64,000 nucleotides of DNA from Clostridium sp031626875 (GCF_031626875.1 NZ_JANDMF010000006.1:62001-126000), one strand, 5' to 3'. Counted from the first letter of the stretch, positions 1 to 9,487 are shown. The notes: a model not told the origin generated them from the letters alone. Numbers and translations are program-made.

Positions 1-30
1 ATATGGAAGTTTTAAAATTAAAATAAATTT

Positions 31-79
31 AAATAGATTAAGGGCATTTCAATATTAAAATACCCTTAATCTATTTTTT
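31..79. terminator. Intrinsic terminator, probably bidirectional
   Basis: A 14-bp perfect inverted repeat (positions 31-44 with 63-76) is followed on the plus strand by a run of six T. On the minus strand it lies about 75 bases past the stop of the CNNM/CorC-family gene, so it can serve that gene and also a plus-strand gene that would end left of the window. Confidence 0.8.
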
Positions 80-151
80 AATATTCTGTTTTTTCTCAAT
101 AATCTATCTTTAATATGAATAAAATAAAAATAAAGAAAAAACACAAAACAT

Positions 152-1504
152 CTAATTATTTATCATCAGCTCTTTGTCTTGATACATACTATGTTCAAAT
201 TGAATTATTACCTTCTCAATTCTTCTATCATTAACTTCATGTATCTTAAATATTACTCCATAATACTCTATAATTTTTCTATCATCTTTTGATGGGATTT
301 TGCCAATTAAACTTATTAAAAAACCACTTAAAGTATCTATATCTTCAACTTTAAACTTTATATTTAACTTTTCTTCTATATCTTCTAAAGGTGTAATTCC
401 TTGTACTAAGAAAGTATTTTCAGCAATTTCTATTATACATTCTTCTTCATCATCATATTCATCATTTATTTCTCCCATAATTTCTTCTACCAAATCTTCT
501 ATAGTTACTATTCCTGAAAATCCACCATACTCATCTATTATTACTGCAAGTTTGCTCTTAGAAGCTTTCATCTCTTTAAATAAATCCTTAACTTTTTTAC
601 ATTCAGGAATAAATGTAGGCTCTATAAGAATATCCCTAATATCAATATTTCCAAACCCTTTATTCTTTGCTTCTATAATAAAATCTTTCATATAAAGAAT
701 TCCTATAATATTATCTATATTTTCCTCATAAACAGGTATCCTTGTGTATCTATTTTCTAAAAGTTCATCTATATAATCATTTAATTCATCATCAATGTCT
801 ATACAATAAACTTCTGTTCTTGGAGTCATTACTTTATCAGCTCTTTTATCATCAAACTCAAGAATTCCATCAATCATTTCTTTTTCATTTTCATTTATAG
901 TACCACTAACTTGCCCCTCTTCCAAGATTGATTTAATTTCTTCCTTTGTTACTTTTTCATTCAACCCATCTTTATCTAATCCTGTTATCTTAACTAAAAA
1001 GTTAGTTGATATAGCTAAGATTTTTATAAAAGGTGATAATATCTTAGAAATAAATATTACAGGTCCAACAAAAACAATAGCAATCTTTTCTGAGTTATTT
1101 AAAGCTAACCTCTTTGGAAATAGCTCCCCAAAAACAAGTGTAAAATATGACAGAATTATAGTTACTCCAACAAAAGATATTTGCTCTCCATAAGGGACAT
1201 TTAAACTTGTTAAAAATTTTCCAAGTTTTTCTGACACTCCTGTAGCTGCACTTGCACTTGCAAAAAATCCAGCTAATGTTATTCCAACTTGAATCGTTGA
1301 TAAAAATTTAGTGGGATCTTCTATAAGCTTGCAAACTACTTTTGCTTTTTTATTTCCTTCACTTGCCAACATTTTCAGTTTATTTTTATTTACTGATACT
1401 ATAGCCATTTCTGCTGCTGCAAAAAAAGCATTGATTAAAGTTAATGCTATCAATAATACTATATATATAATATTACTAGCATCCGGTCCAGGTCCTTCGT
1501 CCAT
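152..1504 (-). CDS. CNNM/CorC (hemolysin-C) family membrane protein
   Basis: This is an integral membrane protein of the CNNM/CorC family, whose members are linked to magnesium or other divalent-cation export and tolerance. The N-terminal part (residues about 10-190) is a DUF21 transmembrane domain with the FFAAAEMA segment typical of the family. It is followed by a CBS-domain pair (about 205-330) that includes VMTPR and ends in IIDEYGG, and by a CorC_HlyC domain to the C-terminus. The usual length for the family is 420-450 residues, so it appears complete. I start it at the ATG at 1504, which has GGAGG six bases upstream; an ATG four codons earlier would also be possible. No partner gene is evident. 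The old name hemolysin is historical and does not imply haemolytic activity. Confidence 0.88.
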   Translation of the reverse strand: MDEGPGPDASNIIYIVLLIALTLINAFFAAAEMAIVSVNKNKLKMLASEGNKKAKVVCKLIEDPTKFLSTIQVGITLAGFFASASAATGVSEKLGKFLTSLNVPYGEQISFVGVTIILSYFTLVFGELFPKRLALNNSEKIAIVFVGPVIFISKILSPFIKILAISTNFLVKITGLDKDGLNEKVTKEEIKSILEEGQVSGTINENEKEMIDGILEFDDKRADKVMTPRTEVYCIDIDDELNDYIDELLENRYTRIPVYEENIDNIIGILYMKDFIIEAKNKGFGNIDIRDILIEPTFIPECKKVKDLFKEMKASKSKLAVIIDEYGGFSGIVTIEDLVEEIMGEINDEYDDEEECIIEIAENTFLVQGITPLEDIEEKLNIKFKVEDIDTLSGFLISLIGKIPSKDDRKIIEYYGVIFKIHEVNDRRIEKVIIQFEHSMYQDKELMINN

Positions 1505-1598
1505 TTTTTCCTCCATTTATCCTTTATATATTCTCTGAGTCTTTTATTTATCTATAAATATTATACCATATTTTTCAATATCGTCCTATATTTTATAA

Positions 1599-2366
1599 CT
1601 AAGCTATCCTTTTTACACCTATCCATAGCTTTGATAAGACAATAGTACTTAGTATAGAAATAACTCCTATAGATAATAAAGCAATAAATATAAAATTATA
1701 CGCATATATAAATTTAATTATGAGGTTTGTGTCAATTTTTAAGTTAACAAAAGCAAAAGCTATAGTCATATTTATAAACAACAAAGTTATTGCGCCAAAG
1801 TAACTATTTTCTATATCTGGTTTACTTAAAGACATATGTGAACTTATCGAAATAGCCAAAATTATAAAAATCCAAAATTTATAATTTGATATATTTTCAA
1901 TAGAAAAAATACTTTTTAGTACATCTCTAAAATTAAATTCATGTATATTTATCATATTAAATATAGTATTAAAAGTGTTTGGAATTAAAAACTTACTAAG
2001 TACCACTATTATAATACTTCCTATAAATAAAGGGCCTATCCCTATAAAAAAATCTCCTACTCTCTGATATAAATTATTGTGCCTACTATGTTTAACATAC
2101 CCTAATGTTCCACCTCTTCCAACTGCACTTGGAATAAACCACTTAACTTCTACTACTTTATGCATAAATAATTTACACATTACATAATGTCCAAATTCAT
2201 GTATAGGTGTCCCTATGAATGATGTTATATATAATCCTGTTTTCCCAAAAGCAGTATAAATATAATTTATACTTTTTTTATTTAACCAACCAATAAAAAA
2301 ACCTAATATAATAAAAACTCCAATCATACCAATTGTTAAATATAACCCTAATTTTATTACTTCCAT
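1599..2366 (-). CDS. Integral membrane protein with HExxH motif (putative membrane metallopeptidase-like)
   Basis: A 255-residue protein with about six hydrophobic segments. Near residue 57 it carries HEFGH, an HExxH zinc-binding motif next to a membrane segment, as in site-2-protease-like (M50) peptidases. I do not see the second conserved NxxPxxxLDG-type motif of classical M50 enzymes; the nearest candidate acidic residue is in a KPD stretch around residue 190. It may therefore be a divergent peptidase or a non-proteolytic relative. An AGGAG ribosome binding site precedes the ATG. It follows the next small membrane gene by about 110 bases and is on the same strand as its neighbours. The substrate is unknown. 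Confidence 0.6.
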   Translation of the reverse strand: MEVIKLGLYLTIGMIGVFIILGFFIGWLNKKSINYIYTAFGKTGLYITSFIGTPIHEFGHYVMCKLFMHKVVEVKWFIPSAVGRGGTLGYVKHSRHNNLYQRVGDFFIGIGPLFIGSIIIVVLSKFLIPNTFNTIFNMINIHEFNFRDVLKSIFSIENISNYKFWIFIILAISISSHMSLSKPDIENSYFGAITLLFINMTIAFAFVNLKIDTNLIIKFIYAYNFIFIALLSIGVISILSTIVLSKLWIGVKRIA

Positions 2367-2478
2367 TAAACTATTTCTCCTATCTATATCTATTATATTA
2401 ACTAATATTGTAAACTAAATTTATAGCAATTATATGTCATTCTTATTAATTTAAAGATATATTAATTATAAACTTAAT

Positions 2479-2664
2479 TTACTTTTCCTTATCTATATTT
2501 TCTCTTTTATATAATTTATTATCTTTAATGAACTGTTCTTGTTTTTCATTTTTTTTAATTTTAGGCTGTACCTTCTTTGTAGCACTATGAATAAATACTA
2601 TAATCAAGCCAACCAATATGATGTAGATAAATCCCCCCAAAATTACCCAAGCTGCAAACTTCAT
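2479..2664 (-). CDS. Small single-pass membrane protein, unknown function
   Basis: A 61-residue protein with one transmembrane segment (about residues 6-28) followed by a lysine- and glutamate-rich cytoplasmic tail. A GTGAGGT ribosome binding site lies before the ATG. I do not recognise a family. It is upstream of, and co-directional with, the HExxH membrane protein, 112 bases away, and may be cotranscribed with it. Confidence 0.55.
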   Translation of the reverse strand: MKFAAWVILGGFIYIILVGLIIVFIHSATKKVQPKIKKNEKQEQFIKDNKLYKRENIDKEK

Positions 2665-2914
2665 ACTCTACCTCACTTTTTTTATTAATTTTATTATTCA
2701 CACAATATGATTTTATATTAATTTTATGATATTTTAAATAATTTACTTTTTCAACACTCAAAAATACTTATCACTTATTGTTTTAAATTATTCACTAATA
2801 TTAAAGGGCTATACTTTTTCATTCTATTTAATAGTATAAAAAAAGAAGGTTAACATTCTCAGTGTGTTAAAATTCAACCACTAAAAACATTTATACCTTC
2901 TCTTTCCTTTAAGT

Positions 2915-2989
2915 TGGCTAGGGTAAGAGGATTTGAACCTCCGATACTCAGAGTCAGAATCTGATGCCTTACCACTTGGCTATACCCCA
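2915..2989 (-). tRNA. tRNA-Gln (anticodon CTG)
   Basis: The minus strand folds into a complete cloverleaf of 75 nt. The acceptor arm begins TGGGGTA and pairs with TACCCTA, followed by discriminator G and an encoded CCA. The anticodon arm is TCAGA/TCTGA with loop TTCTGAC, giving anticodon CTG, which reads the glutamine codon CAG. The T loop is TTCAAAT. The discriminator G and the overall sequence resemble clostridial tRNA-Gln(TTG). CAG codons are rare in such genomes, so a dedicated CTG isoacceptor is notable but not abnormal. Confidence 0.95.
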
Positions 2990-3000
2990 TCATGAAAATT

Positions 3001-3029
3001 ATTATACCACATTTTTCATAAATTACACA
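3001..3029 (-). promoter_or_regulatory. Promoter of the tRNA-Gln gene
   Basis: On the minus strand a perfect TATAAT with an upstream TGG (extended -10 type) ends 12 bases before the tRNA 5' end. A weak -35 (TGTGTA) sits 17 bases further upstream. Confidence 0.65.
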
Positions 3030-3185
3030 CATATTTCATATTTTTTTATAATTTATTAATAATCTCCATTTCAAATTTTAAATAATTATTCATCAAATTT
3101 CACATTCACATTAGTATCAATATATACATAAAATATATTAAGACCATAAAACTAACAAAATTTTATTATATGAGGATGATGAACT

Positions 3186-3512
3186 ATGGGTAAGACAGAA
3201 TATAGGCCTAGTATAGAAGAGGAAGCCTTATTCAATGAAGGAACAAACTGTTGTGAATGCAACGAAAATTATGAAGAAGAAATAGCAGATCTTATTCATT
3301 TCATATTAAGAGAATTATGCGAAGTTGAAAAAGATGTTGATAGAATTGAAAAAGCTTTTATAAAACTTGCTAAAATATTAGTAGATGAAGCTTGCTTAGA
3401 TGAAGATGAAACTCAAGCTATTTGCACTGTTGCTAAGGATCTTAAACTTCTTGATTGCTTGGTTACTAAAACAATAAGAGATATGAAATGCTTAAGAAAA
3501 GTTATCCTATAA
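3186..3512 (+). CDS. Small acidic cysteine-containing protein, unknown function
   Basis: A 108-residue, acidic, largely helical soluble protein without a signal peptide. It contains an early CCEC cluster near residue 22 and four further scattered cysteines. The body (about residues 30-105) looks like amphipathic helices, with phrases such as LCEVEKDVDRIEKAF. An AGGATG site precedes the ATG at a suitable distance. A hairpin follows immediately, so this is a single-gene transcript and one of the few plus-strand genes in the window. I do not recognise the family. Confidence 0.6.
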   Translation: MGKTEYRPSIEEEALFNEGTNCCECNENYEEEIADLIHFILRELCEVEKDVDRIEKAFIKLAKILVDEACLDEDETQAICTVAKDLKLLDCLVTKTIRDMKCLRKVIL

Positions 3513-3519
3513 TTTACAA

Positions 3520-3548
3520 AATCACCAATACCTACGGTATTGGTGATT
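3520..3548 (+). terminator. Hairpin terminator after the small acidic protein
   Basis: A 13-bp perfect stem with a three-base loop starts eight bases after the stop codon. The plus-strand T tract is poor, so termination may be partial or the hairpin may mainly protect the 3' end. Confidence 0.55.
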
Positions 3549-3568
3549 ATCCTAAATTATCCTCATAT

Positions 3569-3600
3569 GAAAAGGCTATAAGAGAAATCTCTTATAGCCT
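3569..3600 (-). terminator. Terminator of the zinc-ribbon gene
   Basis: A perfect 12-bp inverted repeat (3573-3584 with 3589-3600) is followed on the minus strand by TTTT. It lies 20 bases past the stop of the zinc-ribbon gene. Confidence 0.8.
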
Positions 3601-3619
3601 TGCAACATTCATCTAGAAA

Positions 3620-3772
3620 CTATCTTCTGTTGTTTTGTTGCTTCTTAGCTCTTCTGCAGTCTGGACATCTCTTTGGTTCGTTTTCGAATCCTTTTTCCTT
3701 GTAGAACGCTTGTTCTCCTTCAGTGAAGATAAATTCCTTACCACAATCAACACATACTAAAGTTTTATCCAT
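3620..3772 (-). CDS. Zinc-ribbon mini-protein (zinc-binding domain, CxxC/CxxC)
   Basis: A 50-residue protein found by reading the minus strand. It starts MDKTLVC and carries two CxxC pairs, at C7/C10 and C36/C39, which make a single zinc ribbon. It ends in a basic tail rich in K, Q, N and R. A GGAGG site lies seven bases before the ATG and a strong terminator follows. Proteins of this type are common and conserved in Clostridia and are annotated as probable zinc-binding domain proteins; their role is not established. The basic tail would suit nucleic-acid or ribosome contact, which is inference. Confidence 0.85.
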   Translation of the reverse strand: MDKTLVCVDCGKEFIFTEGEQAFYKEKGFENEPKRCPDCRRAKKQQNNRR

Positions 3773-4012
3773 TTTAATTCCTCCAATTTAAAGACCATTT
3801 CGATTAATGAATCCTAAATCGGAGAACATTATTATCTACTGAATCTTTAATTTTCTATTTTTTGTATTACTACAATATAATATTAACATACATATATATA
3901 AATTGCAAGAAAATTTTCTTAATTTCTAACTTGAAACACTTGTAACTCTAATGCTTCAATTCATTGGTATCAGCCTATCTTAGGCTATATTCTCGCTTTA
4001 GAATTATACTAT

Positions 4013-4660
4013 TTATTCCAATTTACTATTCTCCATTTGCTCCATTCTTTCTCTTTTTGAAAAAACACATCCACAATAATCTTGTCTGTAAAGATTATAT
4101 TCTTTAGAAAGCTCTATGGAACGTTTATAACCGTTTTTCTTCTTAAAATCAGAGAATAAATACTTAGTTTCATGTATCTCTGCTAATTTCCATCCTATTT
4201 CATTTAACTTTTTTGCATTCTTGTGAGGACTTATTGTTAATGTTGTTGTGTAGTAGTCAAAATTTTCTTTTTTACAAATGGCTGCTGCTTCATTAAGCCT
4301 TAATTCATAGCACTTAAAACAACGTTCCCCACCTTCTTTTACATTTTCCAATCCTTTTGACATATTATAAAAACTTTCTGTATCATATTTTCCTATAATA
4401 AAATTTATATCATGCTTAGTATTAAGTGAAGAAATAAACTTTTTCTGTTCTTCAACTCTTCTTAAATACTCTTTTTCTGGATATATATTAGGGTTATAAA
4501 AAAACACTGTTATTTTAAAATAATTAGATAAATATTCTAAAACATAGCTGCTACAAGGTGCACAACAACTGTGCAATAACAAAGTTGGAACCTCATTCTC
4601 TTTAACTAATTTATTAATAAGAGAGTCAAGTTCTTTTTGATAGTTTATATTAATATCCAT
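4013..4660 (-). CDS. queH: Epoxyqueuosine reductase QueH
   Basis: This enzyme carries out the last step of queuosine biosynthesis in tRNA, reducing epoxyqueuosine to queuosine. It belongs to the QueH (DUF208) family, which is unrelated to QueG. The sequence has the family's cysteine signatures: HSCCAPCSS near residue 31, CFKCYELRL near residue 115, and a C-terminal DYCGCVFS near residue 195. These ligate an iron-sulfur cluster and a metal. The 215-residue length is normal. An AGGATTG site precedes the ATG. The gene starts just past the asparagine synthase gene (about 35 bases), so the two may be cotranscribed although no functional link is obvious. Confidence 0.92.
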   Translation of the reverse strand: MDININYQKELDSLINKLVKENEVPTLLLHSCCAPCSSYVLEYLSNYFKITVFFYNPNIYPEKEYLRRVEEQKKFISSLNTKHDINFIIGKYDTESFYNMSKGLENVKEGGERCFKCYELRLNEAAAICKKENFDYYTTTLTISPHKNAKKLNEIGWKLAEIHETKYLFSDFKKKNGYKRSIELSKEYNLYRQDYCGCVFSKRERMEQMENSKLE

Positions 4661-4696
4661 ATTAATTTCAATCCTTCTTAAGTTAATTTTATATTA

Positions 4697-6535
4697 TTAT
4701 ACCACGTCTTTCCCCTCAATATAAATCTGATGCCATAAAGAAAAAATAAATATAGTCCAAATTTTTCTTGAATTATCTTTTCTATCTTTTATATGCTCAT
4801 CTAATAAATGCATAACATAATCTTTATTTATATAGTTATCTGTTTTTGAATCTTTTATAGTTTTTTTTACTACCTCTCCAAGCTCACTCTTAAGCCATAC
4901 CCGTATTGGTGTTGGAAAACCTAACTTTTTTCTATCTACCACATGTTTAGGAACTAGACTTCTAAAAGCATCTCTAAGTAGTAACTTTGTATTTTTCCTT
5001 GAAACTCTTTTCCTTAAAGGTATTTTTTCTGCCACCTTTAAAACCTCTTTATCTAAAAATGGTACCCTAAGTTCTATTGAATTAGCCATAGACATTTTAT
5101 CTCCCTTAGCTAAAATATCTCCACTAAGCCAAGTATGAATATCTACATTTTGCATAGTTGTAACATAATCATATCCTTTTCTTCTGCAATTATCATATAT
5201 TTCTTTTGTTACTTTTTCATAATTATTATCCGAATTATAATTTATTAAAACCTTTTCTGCCTCATTATTATCAAATATCTTAGCATTTCCAATATATCTT
5301 TCTTCCAAAGGAGTAGTTCCTCTTAGAAAATAATCCTTTCCTTTTATTTTAGGTAATTTTCTTACAAAAAACTTAATAAATCGTTTTATTAAGTTAGGTA
5401 ACTTAATTATTTTTTTTAGTGGAAAATACTCTTTATAAATGTTGTATCCTCCAAACAATTCATCAGATCCCTCCCCAGACAATACAACTTTAACATGTTT
5501 ACTAGCTTCTTTCGATAAGAAATATAGCCCAACAGCCGAAGGATCTGCAACTGGATCATCAAATTTATATACTACATCTTTAATAGCATTAATATAATCC
5601 TCTTCCCCTACCTTTATGTGAATATTTTCAATACTTAATTCTTCACTAGTTTTTTTTGCTACATCTATTTCGTCATATCCTTCTACATCAAACCCTACTG
5701 TAAAAGATTTAATCTTAGGATTTTTTTTACTAGCTATAGTTGCTATAATCGATGAATCTACTCCACCAGATAAAAACGCACCTACTTCAACATCAGAAAT
5801 CATATGCGAATTTACTGAATCAACCATAACATTGTAAACATCTTGTTTATCTATTGTATCATCTGCTTGAAAATTAATTTTATGATAGCGCTGAAAATTA
5901 ATTTCATTATTAATAATTGTAAAATAATGAGCTGGAGGAACTTTTTTTATTTCCTTTATCATCGTATCCTCGCCTGGAACATATTGAAATGATAAATATT
6001 TTTGAAGACTATTCTCATCAACACTTGGATTTTCAATTAGTGCGACTAAAGCCTTATATTCAGATGCAAAAGCTATTAGATTTTCATCATTTATATAATA
6101 TAACGGTTTTATACCAAATTGGTCTCTTGCCCCAAATATCTCTTTTGTTTGTCTATTGTAAATTAAAAAAGCAAACATTCCTCTTAAATCATAAAGTAAT
6201 TTTTCCTTTTTTTCTATATAATCTGTAAGTAATACTTCCGTATCTGAATCAGTTTTAAAATCATATCCTTTCAATTCCAAGTTTTCTTTTATATTTTTAT
6301 AATTGTATATCTCACCATTAAATACAATTTCATAAGAATCTTTTTTAAAGGGTTGATGTCCATTTTCTAAATCAATAATACTAAGTCTTCTAAACCCCAA
6401 AATAGAACTATCATCCTCATAAATCCCTATATCATCTGGACCTCTATGCTCTATATATTTTAAACATTCTATAACTTTTTCCTTATTTAATTTGAAGGAA
6501 TTATTCTTGATGAAAACTGAAACATAACCACACAT
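4697..6535 (-). CDS. asnB: Asparagine synthase (glutamine-hydrolysing)
   Basis: The enzyme makes asparagine from aspartate, ATP and glutamine. The nucleophilic Cys2 of the class II glutaminase domain is exposed by removal of the initiator Met (MCGYVS). The glutaminase domain spans about residues 2-210 and contains RRLSIIDL and FNGEIYN. The synthetase domain follows, with the pyrophosphate loop SGGVDSS near residue 255 and the GEGSDELFGGY segment. The 612-residue length is typical. The region upstream is short and AT-rich, and I see no T-box or other leader. It could alternatively serve peptidoglycan or cell-surface amidation, as some AsnB paralogues do, but no partner gene supports that. Confidence 0.92.
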   Translation of the reverse strand: MCGYVSVFIKNNSFKLNKEKVIECLKYIEHRGPDDIGIYEDDSSILGFRRLSIIDLENGHQPFKKDSYEIVFNGEIYNYKNIKENLELKGYDFKTDSDTEVLLTDYIEKKEKLLYDLRGMFAFLIYNRQTKEIFGARDQFGIKPLYYINDENLIAFASEYKALVALIENPSVDENSLQKYLSFQYVPGEDTMIKEIKKVPPAHYFTIINNEINFQRYHKINFQADDTIDKQDVYNVMVDSVNSHMISDVEVGAFLSGGVDSSIIATIASKKNPKIKSFTVGFDVEGYDEIDVAKKTSEELSIENIHIKVGEEDYINAIKDVVYKFDDPVADPSAVGLYFLSKEASKHVKVVLSGEGSDELFGGYNIYKEYFPLKKIIKLPNLIKRFIKFFVRKLPKIKGKDYFLRGTTPLEERYIGNAKIFDNNEAEKVLINYNSDNNYEKVTKEIYDNCRRKGYDYVTTMQNVDIHTWLSGDILAKGDKMSMANSIELRVPFLDKEVLKVAEKIPLRKRVSRKNTKLLLRDAFRSLVPKHVVDRKKLGFPTPIRVWLKSELGEVVKKTIKDSKTDNYINKDYVMHLLDEHIKDRKDNSRKIWTIFIFSLWHQIYIEGKDVV

Positions 6536-6697
6536 ACTTCACTGATTCCTTTCCACTTTTAAGTGCTTTTGTATTAAATAGTAGTATTTTAGCATTTACA
6601 ATATTTATATGTATCACTTTTATAGATTATTAGTTCTTTAATTTTGTTTGCATATTTCATTTCTATCTACAATATATGATTTTTAATTAAATTTGAT

Positions 6698-6743
6698 AAA
6701 AAATAAACCTTTTAAAATAGACTATCTATCTTAAAAGGTTTAT
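6698..6743 (-). terminator. Terminator of the csoR-copA-copZ operon
   Basis: On the minus strand an inverted repeat (arms about 6703-6717 and 6729-6743, with one mismatch) is followed by a run of T. It lies about 11 bases after the copZ stop. Confidence 0.8.
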
Positions 6744-6753
6744 CACAAATTAA

Positions 6754-6957
6754 CTATTCAATTCCAACAACATCATAGCCTTCTTCTTCTATTACTTCCT
6801 TTAAAACTTCATCAGCAACTGTAGTTTCAACTATTGCACAATTATCTTCTAAACTGACTTCTATTGAAGATACTCCTTCTACTGATTCTAATGCTTCTCT
6901 AACATGAGCTACACAGTGACCACAACTCATTCCTTCAATTAATAATTTCTTTTTCAT
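6754..6957 (-). CDS. copZ: Copper chaperone CopZ
   Basis: A 67-residue single HMA domain with the Cu(I)-binding motif GMSCGHC (cysteines at 11 and 14). It binds Cu(I) in the cytosol and hands it to the CopA ATPase. It is the last gene of the operon, 16 bases after copA, with a GGAGG site before the ATG and a terminator behind it. Confidence 0.93.
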   Translation of the reverse strand: MKKKLLIEGMSCGHCVAHVREALESVEGVSSIEVSLEDNCAIVETTVADEVLKEVIEEEGYDVVGIE

Positions 6958-6973
6958 ACTTATCTCCTCCTAT

Positions 6974-9193
6974 CTAAGCTTTAAATTTTCTAAGTCTTAA
7001 AGCATTAAGCAATACTGATACTGAACTTAAACTCATAGCTCCTGCAGCTATCATTGGATTTAGTAATGGTCCTCCAAATATATGAAGTACTCCCATGGCT
7101 ACTGGGATTCCCAAAATATTATAGCCAAATGCCCATCCCAAATTTTCTTTTATATTTTTAATAGTTGCTTTACTTAATTTAATCGCAGTGGCTACATCTG
7201 TTAACTCACTTTTCATAAGTACTATATCTGCAGATTCTATAGCAACATCAGTTCCAGATCCTATAGCTATCCCTATATCTGCTTTAGCTAGTGCTGGGGC
7301 ATCATTAATTCCATCCCCAACCATAGCAACTTTTAGTCCTTGTTCTTGAAGCTTAGCTACTTCATTAGCTTTATCTTCTGGAAGAACTTCTGAAAGAACT
7401 AACTCAATCCCCACTTGCTTTGCTATAGCTTCAGCAGTTTTTTTATTATCACCTGTAATCATGGCTACTTTAATTCCTAGACTCTTAAGGTTCTCAATTG
7501 CTTTCCTACTATTTTCTTTAAGAGTGTCTGCAACAGCAATTATTCCCTTAAAATCACCATTTACAGCAATATACATTGGTGTTTTTCCCTCTTCAGCAAG
7601 TGTATCTGATTTTTTATTAAAATCTTCTATTCTTATATTCTTCTCTATCATTAGTTTTTTATTTCCTAAAAGAATATCTTTATTTTCAATTTTAACTTCA
7701 ATTCCATGGCCAGGAAGAGCATTAAACTTTTCTATTTCCTTTAACAGTAATCCCTTCTCCTCAGCTGCCTTAACTATAGCTTCACCCAAAGGATGTTCCG
7801 AACCTTTTTCTGCACTTGCTGCTAATGTAAGTATTTCTTCTTCTGTTATATTATTTACTAAAATATCAGTAACTTTAGGTTTTCCCTCTGTAATAGTCCC
7901 TGTCTTATCAAATACTATGGTATTCAGCTTATATGTAGTTTCTAGAGCTTCTCCACCTTTAATTAAAACACCATTTTCTGCACCTTTCCCTGTTCCTACC
8001 ATTATGGCTGTTGGGGTAGCTAACCCCAATGCACATGGACAAGCTATTACAAGTACTGAAATAAATATTGTAAGTGCAAACACGTTACTTTCCCCTGCTA
8101 ATTTCCACGCTAAAGATGATATTAAAGCAAGCCCTATTACTATAGGCACAAAGTAAGATGATATTACATCTGCAAGTTTGGCTATTGGAGCTTTAGAACC
8201 TTGCGCATCTTCAACTAGTTTTACTATTTGAGCAAGAGCTGTATCTTTTCCAACCTTTGTGGCTCTATATTTTATAAATCCTGTTTTATTTAAACTCCCT
8301 CCAATAACAGTACTTCCTATTTCCTTTTCAACAGGAATACTCTCTCCTGTTAGCATAGATTCATCTATTGATGTATTGCCTTCAATAATTTCTCCATCAA
8401 CAGGCAACTTTTCTCCAGGTCTAACTATAACTATATCAGAAACATTAACATTTTCAGCTTTTACTTGCAGTTCTCTTTTATTTCTTTCAACAGTTGCAAC
8501 TTTTGGTGCTAATTCCATAAGAGCTTTTATAGCTTCTGATGTTTTTCCTTTAGAAACTGCTTCTAAATATTTTCCTAATGTTATTAAAGTCAATATTACA
8601 GCTGCTGATTCAAAATATAAATTCATAGCATACTCTGTTTCACCTTGAGCTATTTTAAATACAGAAAATACTCCATATAAAAATGCTGATAATGTTCCTA
8701 CTGCTATTAATGAATCCATATTAGGACTTAACTGAAAAATATTTTTTATCCCAACTTTATAAAACTTATAGCCTGTAAACATAACCACTAAAGTTAAAAA
8801 CATTTGTCCTAAAGCAAAGTTTAATGGGTACATCATAGGATCAATTGTCATCGGCAAATGCAAACCTATCATATGTCCCATGCTTATTATAAGTAATGGA
8901 ATAGTAAAAATTATTGATATAACAAACCGTCTAAGTAGCTTAATCCATTCAGCATCAGAATTATCTTTATCTCTAATTTTGCTTTCTTCTACTAGTTTAT
9001 ATCCTGCTTTTTCTACTACTTCTTTTATATTTTCATCACTTATTAGCTCATTATTCATTGTTAATGTTAATTTTTCTGTTGCAAAATTAACACTAGCATT
9101 TTCAACCCCTTCTAGCTTTTTTACAACTCTTTCAACTCTGTTTGAACATGCTGAACATGTCATTCCTTCTACTAAAAAAGTTTTGTTTTCCAT
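6974..9193 (-). CDS. copA: Cu(I)-exporting P1B-type ATPase CopA
   Basis: This is the copper efflux pump of the plasma membrane. One N-terminal HMA domain carries GMTCSAC. The transmembrane region follows, and the CPC metal-transport motif (ACPCALG) lies near residue 385 in the sixth helix. The actuator TGES, the phosphorylation motif DKTGT near residue 430, the SEHPLG segment of the nucleotide domain and GDGINDAP are all present. The length of 739 residues is normal for a one-HMA CopA. I start at the ATG at 9193, where AAGGTGG lies five bases upstream; an in-frame GTG at 9202 falls inside that ribosome binding site and is unlikely. It lies between csoR and copZ in one operon. Confidence 0.95.
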   Translation of the reverse strand: MENKTFLVEGMTCSACSNRVERVVKKLEGVENASVNFATEKLTLTMNNELISDENIKEVVEKAGYKLVEESKIRDKDNSDAEWIKLLRRFVISIIFTIPLLIISMGHMIGLHLPMTIDPMMYPLNFALGQMFLTLVVMFTGYKFYKVGIKNIFQLSPNMDSLIAVGTLSAFLYGVFSVFKIAQGETEYAMNLYFESAAVILTLITLGKYLEAVSKGKTSEAIKALMELAPKVATVERNKRELQVKAENVNVSDIVIVRPGEKLPVDGEIIEGNTSIDESMLTGESIPVEKEIGSTVIGGSLNKTGFIKYRATKVGKDTALAQIVKLVEDAQGSKAPIAKLADVISSYFVPIVIGLALISSLAWKLAGESNVFALTIFISVLVIACPCALGLATPTAIMVGTGKGAENGVLIKGGEALETTYKLNTIVFDKTGTITEGKPKVTDILVNNITEEEILTLAASAEKGSEHPLGEAIVKAAEEKGLLLKEIEKFNALPGHGIEVKIENKDILLGNKKLMIEKNIRIEDFNKKSDTLAEEGKTPMYIAVNGDFKGIIAVADTLKENSRKAIENLKSLGIKVAMITGDNKKTAEAIAKQVGIELVLSEVLPEDKANEVAKLQEQGLKVAMVGDGINDAPALAKADIGIAIGSGTDVAIESADIVLMKSELTDVATAIKLSKATIKNIKENLGWAFGYNILGIPVAMGVLHIFGGPLLNPMIAAGAMSLSSVSVLLNALRLRKFKA

Positions 9194-9207
9194 ATCTTCC
9201 ACCTTCT

Positions 9208-9474
9208 TTATTTTGACATAACTTTTTCTAAAATACTTATTATTTCTTCTATCTTAACCTCTGCATCATCTGTTTTACATGCATCTTTGACACAATTATG
9301 CATATGGTTTTTTAATATAATTAAGTTTGATTTCTTAAGTAATGATTGTGCTGCCATTATTTGATTTGATATATCTACACAATATCTTTCATCTTCTATC
9401 ATTTTTATTATGCCTTCAATTTGACCTTTTGCTGTTTTTAAAGATTGCATTGCTTTTTTTCTTTCATTATTCAT
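9208..9474 (-). CDS. csoR: Copper-sensing transcriptional repressor CsoR
   Basis: An 88-residue all-helical repressor that leaves DNA when it binds Cu(I). The three ligands are present with the exact family spacing: Cys32, then His57 and Cys61 in HMHNC. It is the first gene of csoR-copA-copZ. A GAGGAGG site precedes the ATG, and its own palindromic operator lies directly upstream, so the operon is autoregulated. Confidence 0.95.
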   Translation of the reverse strand: MNNERKKAMQSLKTAKGQIEGIIKMIEDERYCVDISNQIMAAQSLLKKSNLIILKNHMHNCVKDACKTDDAEVKIEEIISILEKVMSK

Positions 9475-9487
9475 ATTTTCCTCCTCT

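Noticed and set aside
6536..6697. T-box leader before asparagine synthase
   Set aside because: The interval is short and has no T-box consensus or antiterminator-terminator pair on the minus strand. The hairpin at 6698-6743 belongs to the copper operon end.
7461..8648. Long plus-strand open frames opposite copA
   Set aside because: They are antisense shadows of the copA reading frame, without ribosome binding sites or recognisable domains.
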